Source: JANYCG01 sp031386665 (lineage in GTDB: Bacteria; Pseudomonadota; Gammaproteobacteria; Burkholderiales; Burkholderiaceae_C). From it: a stretch of DNA of 64,000 nt. The notes below the pieces were generated by a model. It did not search any database and was not told where the DNA came from. It saw nothing but the letters and a program-made list of their open reading frames with translations. Position 1 is the first letter of the stretch. Each line of letters starts with the position of its first letter. This document shows positions 8,407 through 17,726 of the stretch, in pieces. The DNA is taken from the NCBI GenBank assembly GCA_031386665.1, contig JANNCN010000015.1:1-64000 (forward strand), given 5' to 3'. The position numbers and the translations under genes were made by a program.

Positions 8407-9799
8407 GGGGAATTTTGGGCCACGGTCTTTGTCCTGTGCGCAAGAGTTCGTAAGCGCGCGACACCCGCAGGACACCCAGGTCGTCAAAACGTTGCCCAGC
8501 GATTTGCAAGCCGATTGGCAAGCCGCTGGAGGTGTAGCCACAGTTGATGGACGCGGCAGGCTGCTCTGACATATTGAAAGGCACGGTGAACCCAATGTGC
8601 TCAAGCCCGTGCAAAGGGTCATTGGTGGGCGACGGCAGCTCGGCAGCAAAGGCGGGCACGGGCGATGTGGGCGAGATCACGTAATCAAACGCGCTGCACG
8701 CTGCCACGGTGCCAAGCCGGGTTGCGTGAAACTGGCTGGTGGCAACAAACACTTCGCGCCCCGTCATGCCCGCCGCGCTGTCTGCCCACTGCGCAATGTA
8801 GGGCAGCACACTGGCACGTTGGGCTGGCGACAGAGCCGCCATGTCGATGTGGGAACGCATGCGCCATGCGTGGTCCATGCCATCGAGCATGGTGCGTGTC
8901 AAAAATGAGCGCATCAGCTCGACCCGCGCACCCGCTTGCTCAAACACTTTGGCAGCCTGCTGCACTGCCGCCCGAACCTCAGCATCCACCGGCAAGCCAC
9001 AACCGGCGTCCAGCAGCAAACCAATTTTCAAGCCCTTCAGCACTTGGGTGCCTGCGTCAAAATCGTCCCAGGCCAGCGCCTGATACGGCAAACTCATGCT
9101 GTCTCGGGCGTCGGGCTGGGCAAGCACTTGCATCATCAGGGCAGCGTCAGCGACGGTGCGCGTCATGGGGCCTGCCGCCCGCCCGGTGTAAGGCGGGTCG
9201 ATTGGAATACGCCCCAAGCTAGGCTTTAAACTGAAGATTCCGCACCAACCCGCAGGCAGGCGCAACGAACCCCCAATGTCTGTGCCAACGTGCAATGGCC
9301 CGTACCCAGCGGCCGCTGCCGCACCCGCCCCGGAGCTGGAACCACCCGGTGTTTTGCTCCCATCCCAGGGATTGCGCGCCAAGGCATGAAAGCTCGACAA
9401 GCCGCTGGATAGCATGCCGTAATCGGGCATGGTGGTTTTGCACACCATCACGGCCCCTGCCTCGCGCAGGCGCGCTGCAGGCGGTGAATCTGCCACAGCC
9501 GCCACCAGCGGCACGGCGGCTGTGCCCAGCGGTGTTGGGTCGCCCCGCGTAGCCAGATTGTCTTTGATGGTGACTGGCACACCATCGAGCAAACCGCACG
9601 GCGCACCCTTTTGCCAACGCTGTTCTGAGGCTTTGGCACCGGCCAGCGCCAGCTCGGGCCGCAACAGGTAAGTGGCATGCAAATGCGGCTCCCAGCGGTC
9701 GATATGCTGCAAAACCGACTGAATCACTTCGACAGGCGAGAGGGTGTGGCTGCGAAAGGCTTTCAGCAGTTCATGGGAAGACAGGTCGTGCAGGTTCAT
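8396..9799 (-). CDS. Amidase (amidase signature family)
   Basis: 467 aa; hydrolyses an amide bond with a Ser-cisSer-Lys triad. The Lys motif TIKDNLATRG is near residue 78, the signature GGSSSGAGAAAAAGYG near residue 155 and the cis-Ser in GTDIGGSLRLPA near residue 178. Length and order match GatA-like and aryl-acylamidases, but it lacks neighbouring gatB/gatC, so it is a metabolic amidase and not the tRNA amidotransferase. It starts 24 bp after the DUF2783-like gene and its end overlaps the TTC38-like gene. Context (aromatic monooxygenase, peptide ABC transporter) suggests an amide-containing substrate, possibly aromatic; this is inference. Confidence 0.9.
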   Translation of the reverse strand: MNLHDLSSHELLKAFRSHTLSPVEVIQSVLQHIDRWEPHLHATYLLRPELALAGAKASEQRWQKGAPCGLLDGVPVTIKDNLATRGDPTPLGTAAVPLVAAVADSPPAARLREAGAVMVCKTTMPDYGMLSSGLSSFHALARNPWDGSKTPGGSSSGAGAAAAAGYGPLHVGTDIGGSLRLPAGWCGIFSLKPSLGRIPIDPPYTGRAAGPMTRTVADAALMMQVLAQPDARDSMSLPYQALAWDDFDAGTQVLKGLKIGLLLDAGCGLPVDAEVRAAVQQAAKVFEQAGARVELMRSFLTRTMLDGMDHAWRMRSHIDMAALSPAQRASVLPYIAQWADSAAGMTGREVFVATSQFHATRLGTVAACSAFDYVISPTSPVPAFAAELPSPTNDPLHGLEHIGFTVPFNMSEQPAASINCGYTSSGLPIGLQIAGQRFDDLGVLRVSRAYELLRTGQRPWPKIPHAV

Positions 9800-9823
9800 G
9801 GTGTTGAAAGAGTGAAATTCGAA

Positions 9824-10024
9824 TCAGGGCACAGTGTCTGTTTTGGGTGATTCACATTGCTGCTTGGCATTGGCGATCAATGGCAGTACCTCGTCGGCAC
9901 GCTCTAAACGGGCCATCATCGACAGGCACAGCATGCTCAAAAAAAGCGGGGCCTGCGCTTGGCCCACGTGTGAGAGCGCAGCGCAAAGGGCCGAATAAGA
10001 TTCGTCAAGCTCGGCGTCGGTCAT
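9824..10024 (-). CDS. Small DUF2783-like protein
   Basis: 66 aa. The ATG at 10024 overlaps the monooxygenase stop (ATGA), which decides the start over a longer open frame. The sequence is an all-helical small protein (MTDAELDESYSALCAALSHV... then APLFLSMLCLSMM) whose length and pattern match DUF2783 proteins, usually encoded next to FAD-dependent aromatic monooxygenases. DUF2783 has no known activity; its conserved pairing suggests an accessory subunit or stabiliser of the hydroxylase. The family assignment is from memory of the pattern, so moderate confidence. Confidence 0.7.
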   Translation of the reverse strand: MTDAELDESYSALCAALSHVGQAQAPLFLSMLCLSMMARLERADEVLPLIANAKQQCESPKTDTVP

Positions 10025-11667
10025 GCTGCTGAAGCTGGGTGGTGATCGAATACCAAAGCCGAGGACTTCAGAGCTTGCAAGATTTCCGAAAATACGGGGG
10101 CACGCCAGCGGCCCAGCACATAAGCATCGGGCCGCACCAGCACCAAGCTCTGGGCATTTGCATCTGGCAGACCGTAACGCTGCCACGCCTGCCCCAATGT
10201 GTCGGTCGACGGGTTGATGGCAATGGCTTCGATGCCCACATCGGCCAGCGTTTGGGTCCAGCCTTTCGCCTCGGACAAATTGAACAGCAAGGCCACCAAA
10301 CCAGCGCCGAAGCGGCTGGTCAAATGGCATGGCTTTTGAGAGCCCGGTAAGCCACTTAAACACGCTTCAGGCGCGGGCGAACCGGGCGCTGCCTGTGCAT
10401 TCGTCCATGCGCCTTGCTCAGGCCCGTTCAGAGGCGACACTTGGTAGGTGATGGGTGTGGACTGGCGCGGGTTGATCAGCGAACGCACTTTGCAGTCGCT
10501 CAAGGCCAATTTCAAGGTGGCTTCGCGCATCAAGCGAAAGGCAAAGTCGGGTGGCGCCATAAATTCAGTGCTTTTGGCACCAAAGGCCATATTTTCGAGC
10601 GCCGCCTGGCGTCGCTCGGTGGAATATGAATCCAGCAGCAAATCAGGCGATTCGCCCCGCACCACTCGCGCCAGCTTCCAGGCCAGATTGCCCCCATCGT
10701 CCAGACCCGAATTGAGGCCCCGAACGCCAAAAATGGGCACCAGGTGCGCGGCATCGCCTGCAAAAAAAACACGGCCTTCGCGGTACCGGTCCAGCGTGAG
10801 GCATTTGGCGTTGTAAACCGATATCCAAAGTGGCTCCCATGGCTCTAGCTCGCCGATCATGGTGAGGTGGCTTTGCACGCGAGGCAACACGTTTTCGGGT
10901 TTGACCGCTTCAGCCGGGTCCTCGTCGTCGCGGATCTGGTAATCAATGCGCCAAACGTCATTGGGTTGGCGGTGCATCAAAAGCGTCGAGCCGGGGTTGC
11001 TGGGTGGGTCAAACCAGGCCAAGCGCTCCACCGCGCGACGGCTCTTTTGCTGAATGTCAACAATCACATACTTGCCGTCGTACTGAGTACCTTTCAGTTG
11101 CAAGCCCAACTGCTCTCGCACTGTGCTGCGCCCACCGTCGCAGGCAACCAGCCAGTCCGCCGTGAGGGTGCGCGTAGCGGCAAGGCCAGCCGGGCCTTCG
11201 GCCTGCGTGACATCAACTTCAACGCGATGGGGCAGTTGGCGAACTGCCGTGACACGGCGGTTCCACTCGACTTCAACTTGGCCAGGCGCCGCCTTTTGAC
11301 CGGCCTCATGCGCGAACTGCTCAATCCAGTACTGCTGAATGTTCACCATGGGTGCAAAGCGCTGGGTGGGCTCGCTTGGCATTTCAAAATGCAGCACCTC
11401 GGTACCTTGGTAGAAGCTGCGGCCCCCCACCCACGACAAACCTTTGTCTACCAAGGCGCGGTCTGCCCCTACCCAGCCCAAAATCTCTTGGGATCGACGC
11501 GACACGCAAATCGCCCGGCTGCCGGTGCAATAACCGGCGTCGGCTTCAATCACCCGGCTTTCAACACCGTAGCTGGCCAGCAGCGCCGCCAAAGTCAGCC
11601 CAACCGGGCCACCGCCTGCGATCAGCACCGGGACGTGGCTTGAATTTGGCTGACCAAGGGCGGGCAT
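10021..11667 (-). CDS. FAD-dependent aromatic monooxygenase (MhpA/PheA-like hydroxylase)
   Basis: 548 aa flavoprotein hydroxylase. The Rossmann dinucleotide motif is GGGPVGLTLAALLASYG (residues about 18-34), the DG motif is ACDGGRSTVREQLG and the GD motif FFAGDAAHLVPIFGVRG (residues about 292-308), the three hallmarks of class A monooxygenases. A thioredoxin-like C-terminal domain (from about residue 440, with LVLVRPDAYVLGRW) places it with phenol hydroxylase and 3-(3-hydroxyphenyl)propionate hydroxylase types. It starts just beyond repeat element E1 and leads an operon with the DUF2783-like protein, amidase and TTC38-like protein. The substrate is likely a phenolic acid or phenol. Confidence 0.9.
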   Translation of the reverse strand: MPALGQPNSSHVPVLIAGGGPVGLTLAALLASYGVESRVIEADAGYCTGSRAICVSRRSQEILGWVGADRALVDKGLSWVGGRSFYQGTEVLHFEMPSEPTQRFAPMVNIQQYWIEQFAHEAGQKAAPGQVEVEWNRRVTAVRQLPHRVEVDVTQAEGPAGLAATRTLTADWLVACDGGRSTVREQLGLQLKGTQYDGKYVIVDIQQKSRRAVERLAWFDPPSNPGSTLLMHRQPNDVWRIDYQIRDDEDPAEAVKPENVLPRVQSHLTMIGELEPWEPLWISVYNAKCLTLDRYREGRVFFAGDAAHLVPIFGVRGLNSGLDDGGNLAWKLARVVRGESPDLLLDSYSTERRQAALENMAFGAKSTEFMAPPDFAFRLMREATLKLALSDCKVRSLINPRQSTPITYQVSPLNGPEQGAWTNAQAAPGSPAPEACLSGLPGSQKPCHLTSRFGAGLVALLFNLSEAKGWTQTLADVGIEAIAINPSTDTLGQAWQRYGLPDANAQSLVLVRPDAYVLGRWRAPVFSEILQALKSSALVFDHHPASAA

Positions 11668-11699
11668 GTCTGTTGTGTGAACTGATTTAGTCGGATGCG

Positions 11700-11820
11700 G
11701 ATTGCTATAATATATGTAGCAAACTATCTATATTATTCGGGAGCTAGAGCACAATTTTGTTCACATTTTGATCAAAATGCCGAATTTGGGCCATATTTAC
11801 CACAATTGTGGTAAATATGG
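11700..11820 (+). repeat. Repeat element E1 (hairpin - GAGCTAGAG core - terminal palindrome)
   Basis: One of five related elements in the window. In the plus-strand sense it starts with a hairpin TTGCTAT-N7-GTAGCAA (11702-11722), continues TATCTATATTATT and the core GGGAGCTAGAG (about 11739-11749), then ATTTTGTTCACATTTTG, and ends in a perfect 30-bp palindrome at 11791-11820 (half-site CCATATTTACCACAA). The palindrome centre is about 105 bp from the element start, the same spacing as in the other copies although its sequence is different. It lies between the binding-protein stop and the monooxygenase start, antisense to both genes. Confidence 0.8.
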
Positions 11821-11834
11821 CAATTTTCACGCAA

Positions 11835-13331
11835 TCAACCCCAAGACAGTGCCGACAGGTCGTTCACAAAAATCGGCATGTCTTTCCAAAGACCTTTGAG
11901 ATTTTTGTTAGCCAGAGTGATCCACTGCGGCTGGTACAAAAAGCCATGTACCGCCTCGTTAGCCAGCATGCGCTGCGCGTCGCCCAGCAGCTTGGCGCGG
12001 TCCGCAGGGCGGGGGCTGTTTTTGATCTTGTCAAACAGCTCGTTGAACTTGGCCGACTCGTAACCCCAGTAGTAGTCCTTCTTGGCAAAATTACCCAGGT
12101 CAAACGGCTCAACGTGGGAGATGATGGTGAGATCGTAGTTTTTGTTGGTGTAGGTGCCACTGAGCCATTGCGCCCACTCAACGTTTTCGATCTTGGCAAC
12201 GATGCCAATTTTGGCAAGTTGCGCGGCAATCACCTCGCCACCCTGGCGGGCGTAGGGCGGTGGTGGCAACTTCAGCGTCAATTCAAGCGGCGTTTTAATT
12301 CCCGCTTCGGCCAGTAAGGCTTTGGCTTTGTCGATATTGAAGGGGTTGATACCCGTGGTGTCCACAAACCCGAAGCCGCCAGGCACGTAATGGCTGCCGA
12401 TGGGCGCACCATAGCCGTCGCCTGCGCCTTCAATCACGGCCTTTCGGTCGATGGCGGCAGCAATAGCACGGCGCACACGCACGTCGTCCAGCGGCTTTTT
12501 CTTGTTGTTCATGGCCAAAATGGTTTTGGCACGCGAGCCGCTGACCAGGACCTGAAACTTGGGATTGGTTTTGAACTGAGCCACGCTGCGGGGTGTGACC
12601 CGTGGAAAGGCGTTGATGTCGCCCGCCAACAGCGCTGCTACTTGGGCTGCGGGGTCACTGATGAAGCGAAAAGTCACTTTTTTCATCTTGATGGACGACG
12701 CGTTGCGGTAGCCGTCCCACTTTGCCAGGACGACCGACGAGCCTTTGTTCCAGACATCGAGCTTGTAAGGGCCGGTGCCGACGGGCTTGGTGGCATTGGT
12801 GTCCACGCTTTTGGGCTCCACAATGATGGCGGTGGCCTGGCCCATCAAAAACAAAAAGTCGGGGTCGAGTTCTTTGTTGATGACGACCAAGGTGTGCGCG
12901 TCAATGGCGGCCACGCTTTCCATGGTGGCAAAAGTGCGTTTGTCCTTGTTAGTGCTCTTTTCACCGGCGGCGCGTTCGAAGGAAAATTTGACCGCCGCAG
13001 CGTCGAACGGTTCACCGTTTTGAAACTTGACGCCCTTGCGCAAAGTGAAGGTGTAGGTCTTCAAATCGGGTGAGATTTCCCACTTTTCAGCCAGCAAGGG
13101 CGACACCGTGCCGTCGCTGTTGATTTTGGTCAGCGTTTCGAACACGTTGTAATGAACGATTTCTGCGATGCTGGACGCGGCCCCGCCAGTGGGGTCTAAC
13201 CCGGGCGTGGGCTCCAGCGTCATGCCCAGCACCAAAGAATCTTTTTTGCCCTGCGCCATGGCAGTGAATGGCACTGTGGCCAATGCTGCACTGGCAGCCG
13301 TAGAGGTAAGAACGTGGCGACGATTGACCAT
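11835..13331 (-). CDS. ABC transporter substrate-binding protein (family 5, peptide/nickel type)
   Basis: 498 aa. The ATG at 13331 gives a twin-arginine-like signal peptide (MVNRRHVLTSTAASAALA, cleavage after TAMAQ) and has AAGGAA eight bases upstream. The mature protein is a family 5 solute-binding protein with the typical SLVLGMTLEPTPGLDP start, ALLAEKWEISPDLKTYTFTL (20 residues) and LRKGVKFQNGEPFDA, KLPPPPYARQGGEVIAAQL and a C-terminal YQPQWITLANKNLKGLW. The permease and ATPase genes precede it by 94 bp on the same strand. Such systems import oligopeptides, opines or other amides; the adjoining amidase and hydroxylase hint at a catabolic substrate. Confidence 0.92.
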   Translation of the reverse strand: MVNRRHVLTSTAASAALATVPFTAMAQGKKDSLVLGMTLEPTPGLDPTGGAASSIAEIVHYNVFETLTKINSDGTVSPLLAEKWEISPDLKTYTFTLRKGVKFQNGEPFDAAAVKFSFERAAGEKSTNKDKRTFATMESVAAIDAHTLVVINKELDPDFLFLMGQATAIIVEPKSVDTNATKPVGTGPYKLDVWNKGSSVVLAKWDGYRNASSIKMKKVTFRFISDPAAQVAALLAGDINAFPRVTPRSVAQFKTNPKFQVLVSGSRAKTILAMNNKKKPLDDVRVRRAIAAAIDRKAVIEGAGDGYGAPIGSHYVPGGFGFVDTTGINPFNIDKAKALLAEAGIKTPLELTLKLPPPPYARQGGEVIAAQLAKIGIVAKIENVEWAQWLSGTYTNKNYDLTIISHVEPFDLGNFAKKDYYWGYESAKFNELFDKIKNSPRPADRAKLLGDAQRMLANEAVHGFLYQPQWITLANKNLKGLWKDMPIFVNDLSALSWG

Positions 13332-13425
13332 GGATTGGGTTCCTTCATTCAATAAACAGGGTGAAAGCGGCAAATCGAGCCCGCCGCACCATGAACAATA
13401 TCATCAAATTTGGCTTGGAGATGGG

Positions 13426-14403
13426 TCAGTGCGCCAAATGGCAGGCGACGCTGTGGCCGACGTTGCCATTCACTGCGACCGGTTTGAGCGCTGGTTGACT
13501 GCCATCACACACAGAGGTCGCCAGTGGGCAACGATTCGCGTAGGCGCAGGCGGTGGGCGGGTGAACGCTGGGGGCGATGACCAAAGTGCGCTTGCGTTGA
13601 CCGCTTGGGGCGGGTTCCATCCGCGGGACGGCGTCCAGCAGGGCTCTGGTGTACGGGTGCGCGGCATGGTTGAACAAGGTTTGCGGTGCGCCTTGCTCAA
13701 CAATGCGACCCTGAAAAATCACCGCCACCTCATCACACAGGTGGTTGACCACGGCCAAGTCGTGGCTGATGAGCAGGTAAGTCACCCCAAACTGCTGTTG
13801 CAGGTCTTGCATCAGGTTCAAAACCTGAGCCTGAACCGACACGTCCAGCGCACTGACGGGTTCATCCGCAACAATTAATTTGGGTCGCGTGATCAAGGCA
13901 CGGGCGATGGCGATACGCTGACGCTGTCCACCTGAAAACTCATGCGGGTATTTGTCAAGATCACTGTCCCGCAGCCCAACTGATTCAAGCACGGCGCGGG
14001 CCTGGGTCAGTTGGTCTGATGGCGAGGTTCGAGCTTGCGCGGCCAGGGGTTCACACACAATGCGGGCAATGGTCTGGCGCGGATCCAGCGAGCCATAAGG
14101 ATCCTGAAACACCATTTGAAAGTCGCGCCGCGCCGCTCGCAGCTCAGCGGGCTCCAACAAATTCAGATCCTGCCCAAGCAGCCGGACCGTGCCGCTGGAC
14201 GGTGGCTCTAACGCCATGACCAAACGGGCCAAAGTAGATTTACCAGAACCAGATTCACCCACCACGCCCAAGCTGTGCCCACTTCGCACGGTCAGGTCAA
14301 CACCACGCAGTGCTTTGACCACGGGCGGTTTCACCCAAAGGTGCTCGCGCGGCAAGGTGTAGTCGCGGGTCAGGCCCTCGGCTTTCAGCAAGTCCGGCGT
14401 CAT
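13426..14403 (-). CDS. Peptide-type ABC transporter ATP-binding protein (DppF/OppF-like)
   Basis: 325 aa. Walker A is GESGSGKST, the Q-loop region MVFQDPYGSLDPRQT, the signature FSGGQRQRIAIARAL and Walker B KLIVADEPVSALD. The C-terminal oligopeptide-transporter extension contains a cysteine cluster (CAYANRCPLATSVC) as in DppF/OppF. Its start overlaps the stop of the DppD-like gene (ATGA), so the two ATPases are translationally coupled and form the heterodimeric motor of the transporter. Confidence 0.93.
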   Translation of the reverse strand: MTPDLLKAEGLTRDYTLPREHLWVKPPVVKALRGVDLTVRSGHSLGVVGESGSGKSTLARLVMALEPPSSGTVRLLGQDLNLLEPAELRAARRDFQMVFQDPYGSLDPRQTIARIVCEPLAAQARTSPSDQLTQARAVLESVGLRDSDLDKYPHEFSGGQRQRIAIARALITRPKLIVADEPVSALDVSVQAQVLNLMQDLQQQFGVTYLLISHDLAVVNHLCDEVAVIFQGRIVEQGAPQTLFNHAAHPYTRALLDAVPRMEPAPSGQRKRTLVIAPSVHPPTACAYANRCPLATSVCDGSQPALKPVAVNGNVGHSVACHLAH

Positions 14404-15482
14404 AACGCGCTACTTGGCAAAGCGGCTTGCGCTTGGTCACCGTCAGAATGATCTGCGTCTTGGGCAACCACGTCCAGCCGAAAGCAACTGGCTGTGTGAC
14501 CCAGCCCCAACGCAGTAGGCGGCGGTCGGGCATCAGCACAGTGGGGAATCGCATAGGCACAGCGGGCGCAAAACGGGCAGCCTGCAGGCAAATCAATCAA
14601 CTCCGGCACAGTGCCAGGGATGGTGGTCAAGCGGGTGCTGACTTGCATGACTTTGCGTTCGGCGGATGCCATTGTTGCGCTGTTTGGGATGTTTGGCGCC
14701 TTGTTCAGTTTGGGCCGTGCGCCAAAAAGACCTCGGGTGTACGGGTGTGCCATGTCTGCAAAAACAGCAGGCGTCGGCCCGGTTTCAACCACGCTGCCCC
14801 CGTACATCACCATCATCCGCGAGACGTTTTGGGCGATCACGCCCAAGTCATGCGAAATCAGAATCAGTGCCATATTGCGTTCTTGCACCAAGTCATGAAT
14901 CAGGTCGAGAATTTGCCCCTGAATGGTCACATCCAAAGCCGTGGTGGGTTCATCCGCAATCAATAAGTCTGGCCCGCAAGCCAATGCGATGGCAATGGTC
15001 ACCCGCTGGCGCTGCCCGCCCGAAAATTGGTGCGGGTAGGCATCAAACCGGGTGTTCGCGTTGGGAATTCCGACCCGTTCCAGCAGGGCAACGGCCTGTT
15101 TTCGAGCCTCGTCTTTGCTGGCACCTCGGTGCAGTCGCAGTGGCTCTGCCACTTGGGCGCCAATGGTGTGAACCGGATTCAGTGCCGTCATTGGCTCCTG
15201 AAAGATCATGCCGATGCGGTTGCCGCGCAATTGGCGCAGCGTTGCATCAGGCTGACCCACTAGTTCCTGACCATCAAATTGGATACTGCCGCGAACCACT
15301 GCATTGTCGGGAAGTAAACCCAAGAGCGACAGCGCCGTGATGGACTTACCACAACCGGATTCACCGATCAAACCCAAGGTTTCCCCTCGCTCCAACTTGA
15401 AATTGATGTCTCGCACGGCGTCGGCAGGCCCGCGTTGGGTCTGCAATTGAACACTCAGGTGGGTGACTTCCAGCAAAGACAT
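14400..15482 (-). CDS. Peptide-type ABC transporter ATP-binding protein (DppD/OppD-like)
   Basis: 360 aa from the ATG at 15482 (MSLLEVTHLSV); a further 5' frame reaches 15515 but would overlap the upstream permease. Walker A GESGCGKS, Q-loop MIFQEPMTALNPVHT, signature FSGGQRQRVTIAIAL and Walker B DLLIADEPTTALD are all intact. The C-terminal cysteine cluster (CPFCARCAYAIPHC) is of the DppD/OppD type. Followed by its DppF-like partner in a 4-bp overlap and preceded by the DppC-like permease with a 16-bp gap. Confidence 0.93.
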   Translation of the reverse strand: MSLLEVTHLSVQLQTQRGPADAVRDINFKLERGETLGLIGESGCGKSITALSLLGLLPDNAVVRGSIQFDGQELVGQPDATLRQLRGNRIGMIFQEPMTALNPVHTIGAQVAEPLRLHRGASKDEARKQAVALLERVGIPNANTRFDAYPHQFSGGQRQRVTIAIALACGPDLLIADEPTTALDVTIQGQILDLIHDLVQERNMALILISHDLGVIAQNVSRMMVMYGGSVVETGPTPAVFADMAHPYTRGLFGARPKLNKAPNIPNSATMASAERKVMQVSTRLTTIPGTVPELIDLPAGCPFCARCAYAIPHCADARPPPTALGLGHTASCFRLDVVAQDADHSDGDQAQAALPSSAL

Positions 15483-15498
15483 AGGTTGAAACTTGACC

Positions 15499-16413
15499 TT
15501 AACGCTTTCGCGCAAGGCGCGGGTCCATCAAATCACGCAACCCGTCACCCAGCAGGTTCAGCCCCAACACCGCCAACACGATGGCCACCCCCGGAAAGAC
15601 CGCCAGCAAAGGCGCTTGGAACAAAAGCGTTTGCGCTTCAGCCAGCATACGACCCCAAGAAGGTTGCGGTGGTTGCGTGCCCAAGCCCAGGTAAGACAAA
15701 GCCGCTTCCGCCAAAATCGCAATGGCAAACCGTATCGTGACCTGCACAATCAGCACGGATGAAATATTGGGCAGCACATGGTCAAAGGTGATTTTGAAAG
15801 GCCCTTTGCCACAGGCTTTTGCGGCCAACACGTACTCACGCGACCACACTGCCACGGCGGAGGCGCGCGTCACACGCGCAAAGTTGGGGATGTTGAATAT
15901 GCCAATGGCGATGATTGAATTCACGATGCCCGCACCAAAAACCGCTGTCATCATGATGGCCGACAAAATCGCCGGGAAGGCGAATGTGAAGTCGGCCAAG
16001 CGCATGATGACTTCTTCTACCCAGCCGCGTTTTGCTGCAGCAAGCAATCCCAATCCCGCGCCAATGACCAGCCCGATGGTCACTGCGATGACGCCTACCA
16101 AAATGGAGTTGCGGGCCCCCACCAGCAGCAGAGAGGCGACATCACGGCCAAACGGATCGGTACCCAGCCAATGGGAAGCGCTGGGTGCCTGTAGCTTGGC
16201 CGTCATGTCAATTTCGTAGGGAGACCATGGCGTCCAAACCCATGACAAAGCTGCGGCCAATACCAGCATTAGCGTGAAAACGCCACCGATCACAAAACTG
16301 CGGTGCGATTTTGCTCGCGTCCAGAACGAAACTTGGTTCGAGCCGTCGCGTGGGCGCACCTTTACTGTCAGATTGCCGTTTGGGTTTGGCGCGGGCTGAT
16401 GCACGGCGGTCAT
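15499..16413 (-). CDS. ABC transporter permease (DppC/OppC-like)
   Basis: 304 aa with about six membrane segments. It has the N-terminal OppC_N helix (VIGGVFTLMLVLAAALSWVW), the inner-membrane loop GTDPFGRDVASLLLVGARN and the EAA motif region YVLAAKACGKGPFKITFDHV, which contacts the ATPase. The first codons overlap the DppB-like stop (ATGA at 16413/16410). One half of the heterodimeric channel. Confidence 0.93.
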   Translation of the reverse strand: MTAVHQPAPNPNGNLTVKVRPRDGSNQVSFWTRAKSHRSFVIGGVFTLMLVLAAALSWVWTPWSPYEIDMTAKLQAPSASHWLGTDPFGRDVASLLLVGARNSILVGVIAVTIGLVIGAGLGLLAAAKRGWVEEVIMRLADFTFAFPAILSAIMMTAVFGAGIVNSIIAIGIFNIPNFARVTRASAVAVWSREYVLAAKACGKGPFKITFDHVLPNISSVLIVQVTIRFAIAILAEAALSYLGLGTQPPQPSWGRMLAEAQTLLFQAPLLAVFPGVAIVLAVLGLNLLGDGLRDLMDPRLARKR

Positions 16414-17360
16414 ATGTCGCTGGCCTTGACGCGCGGGTCAATCACCGCGTAAAGCACGTCCACCGCAAAGTTAACGACGACAACCATGGTGGCCAGCAGC
16501 ATCACACAGTTGCGCACCACAATCAGGTCGCGGTTAGAGATAGACTGAAAAATCAAGCGCCCCAGTCCTGGCAAATAAAACACGTTTTCAACCACGATCG
16601 TGCCCGCCAAAAGCTCTGCAAATTGCAGACCCATGACAGTGATCACGGGAATCATGGCGTTGCGCAGCACATGCCTCCAAACAGTGGCGCGTTTGGACAG
16701 GCCTTTGGCCCGTGCAGTGCGCACAAAGTCTTCGCGAAACACTTCAAGCACAGCCGAGCGGGTAATGCGCGCCAAAATTGCCGCTTGCACAACCGCCAGA
16801 GACAAAGCGGGCAACAGCAAAGATTTGAGCCCCTCCAAAACCCCTTCATCCCACCCTTCAAAACCGCCGGCTGAAAACCATTGCAAATGCACGGAAAACA
16901 GCAGAATCAGCAAAATTGCAAACCAAAAGTTGGGTATCGCAATGCCAATTTGGGTCAGGCCCATCAGCCCCACATCGCCCAACTTATTGTGATTGGACGC
17001 AGCATAAATACCCACGCTCAAAGCCAACAGGGTGGTCAAGAACATCGCCATCATCGCCAGCGGAACCGTCACCGCCAGCCGCTCCCAAACCAACTCAGAA
17101 ACGGGCGAGCTGTAGGTGTAGCTCAGGCCCAAGTCCCCAGTGACCAACCCTGTGATCCAAGACACGTAGCGCTCAAGTGGGGGGCGGTTCAGCCCCAACT
17201 TGTCGGCCAAGGCTCGCACCGCCTCAGGCGCGGCGTCAGGGCCCATCAAAATCAATGCCGCATCGCCGGGCAGTATTTCCAGCACCATGAAAACAACAAT
17301 TGATGCCCCTATCAGGGTGGCCACCAAGGTGGCGAATCGTTTGAGTAAAAAAAGGCCCAT
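16410..17360 (-). CDS. ABC transporter permease (DppB/OppB-like)
   Basis: 316 aa, first gene of the transporter operon. The N-terminus MGLFLLKRFATLVATLIGASI is the usual DppB start (here 21 residues in the protein, abbreviated), with the periplasmic ILPGDAALILMGPDA loop and the EAA motif DFVRTARAKGLSKRATVWRH. Six membrane helices are expected. The promoter must lie in the 84 bp between this start and the divergent ferredoxin gene. Confidence 0.93.
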   Translation of the reverse strand: MGLFLLKRFATLVATLIGASIVVFMVLEILPGDAALILMGPDAAPEAVRALADKLGLNRPPLERYVSWITGLVTGDLGLSYTYSSPVSELVWERLAVTVPLAMMAMFLTTLLALSVGIYAASNHNKLGDVGLMGLTQIGIAIPNFWFAILLILLFSVHLQWFSAGGFEGWDEGVLEGLKSLLLPALSLAVVQAAILARITRSAVLEVFREDFVRTARAKGLSKRATVWRHVLRNAMIPVITVMGLQFAELLAGTIVVENVFYLPGLGRLIFQSISNRDLIVVRNCVMLLATMVVVVNFAVDVLYAVIDPRVKASDI

Positions 17361-17444
17361 GGATTAAAGTAATTGTCCTCATTATGAACAAGACTTCAAC
17401 AGTTTTTGCAGCCAGACCCTGCCTGACGCATCGATAATCAAACC

Positions 17445-17699
17445 ATGGCCCTGATCATCACCGACGAGTGTATAAACTGCGACGTTTGCGAGCCTGAATG
17501 CCCCAACGACGCGATTTTCATGGGCATTGAAATCTACCAGATTGACCCCAAAAAATGCACGGAATGTGTGGGTCACTTTGACGAACCACAGTGTGTGCAG
17601 GTTTGCCCAGTCGCCTGCATTCCCGTGGATCCCAATTGCGTCGAAAATCAGGAGACGCTTTGGCAAAAATACCGGCGATTGCAAGGGCAGGTCAATTGA
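17445..17699 (+). CDS. YfhL-type 2[4Fe-4S] ferredoxin
   Basis: 84-aa dicluster ferredoxin. Cluster motifs are CINCDVCEPECPNDAIF (residues about 9-25) and CTECVGHFDEPQCVQVCPV (residues about 38-56), the second with the eight-residue CX8C spacing typical of the YfhL/Alvin subgroup. The C-terminus QETLWQKYRRLQGQVN forms the usual helical tail. In related genomes it adjoins coaD; here an 11.6-kb block separates them. It probably supplies low-potential electrons to an unknown partner. Confidence 0.93.
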   Translation: MALIITDECINCDVCEPECPNDAIFMGIEIYQIDPKKCTECVGHFDEPQCVQVCPVACIPVDPNCVENQETLWQKYRRLQGQVN

Positions 17700-17726
17700 G
17701 TCGTCTCACCCATTAGTGACTGCGAA

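Noticed and set aside
8396..9799. GatA subunit of Glu-tRNA(Gln) amidotransferase
   Set aside because: No gatB or gatC nearby and the gene is in a catabolic operon; the signature is shared by all amidases of this family.
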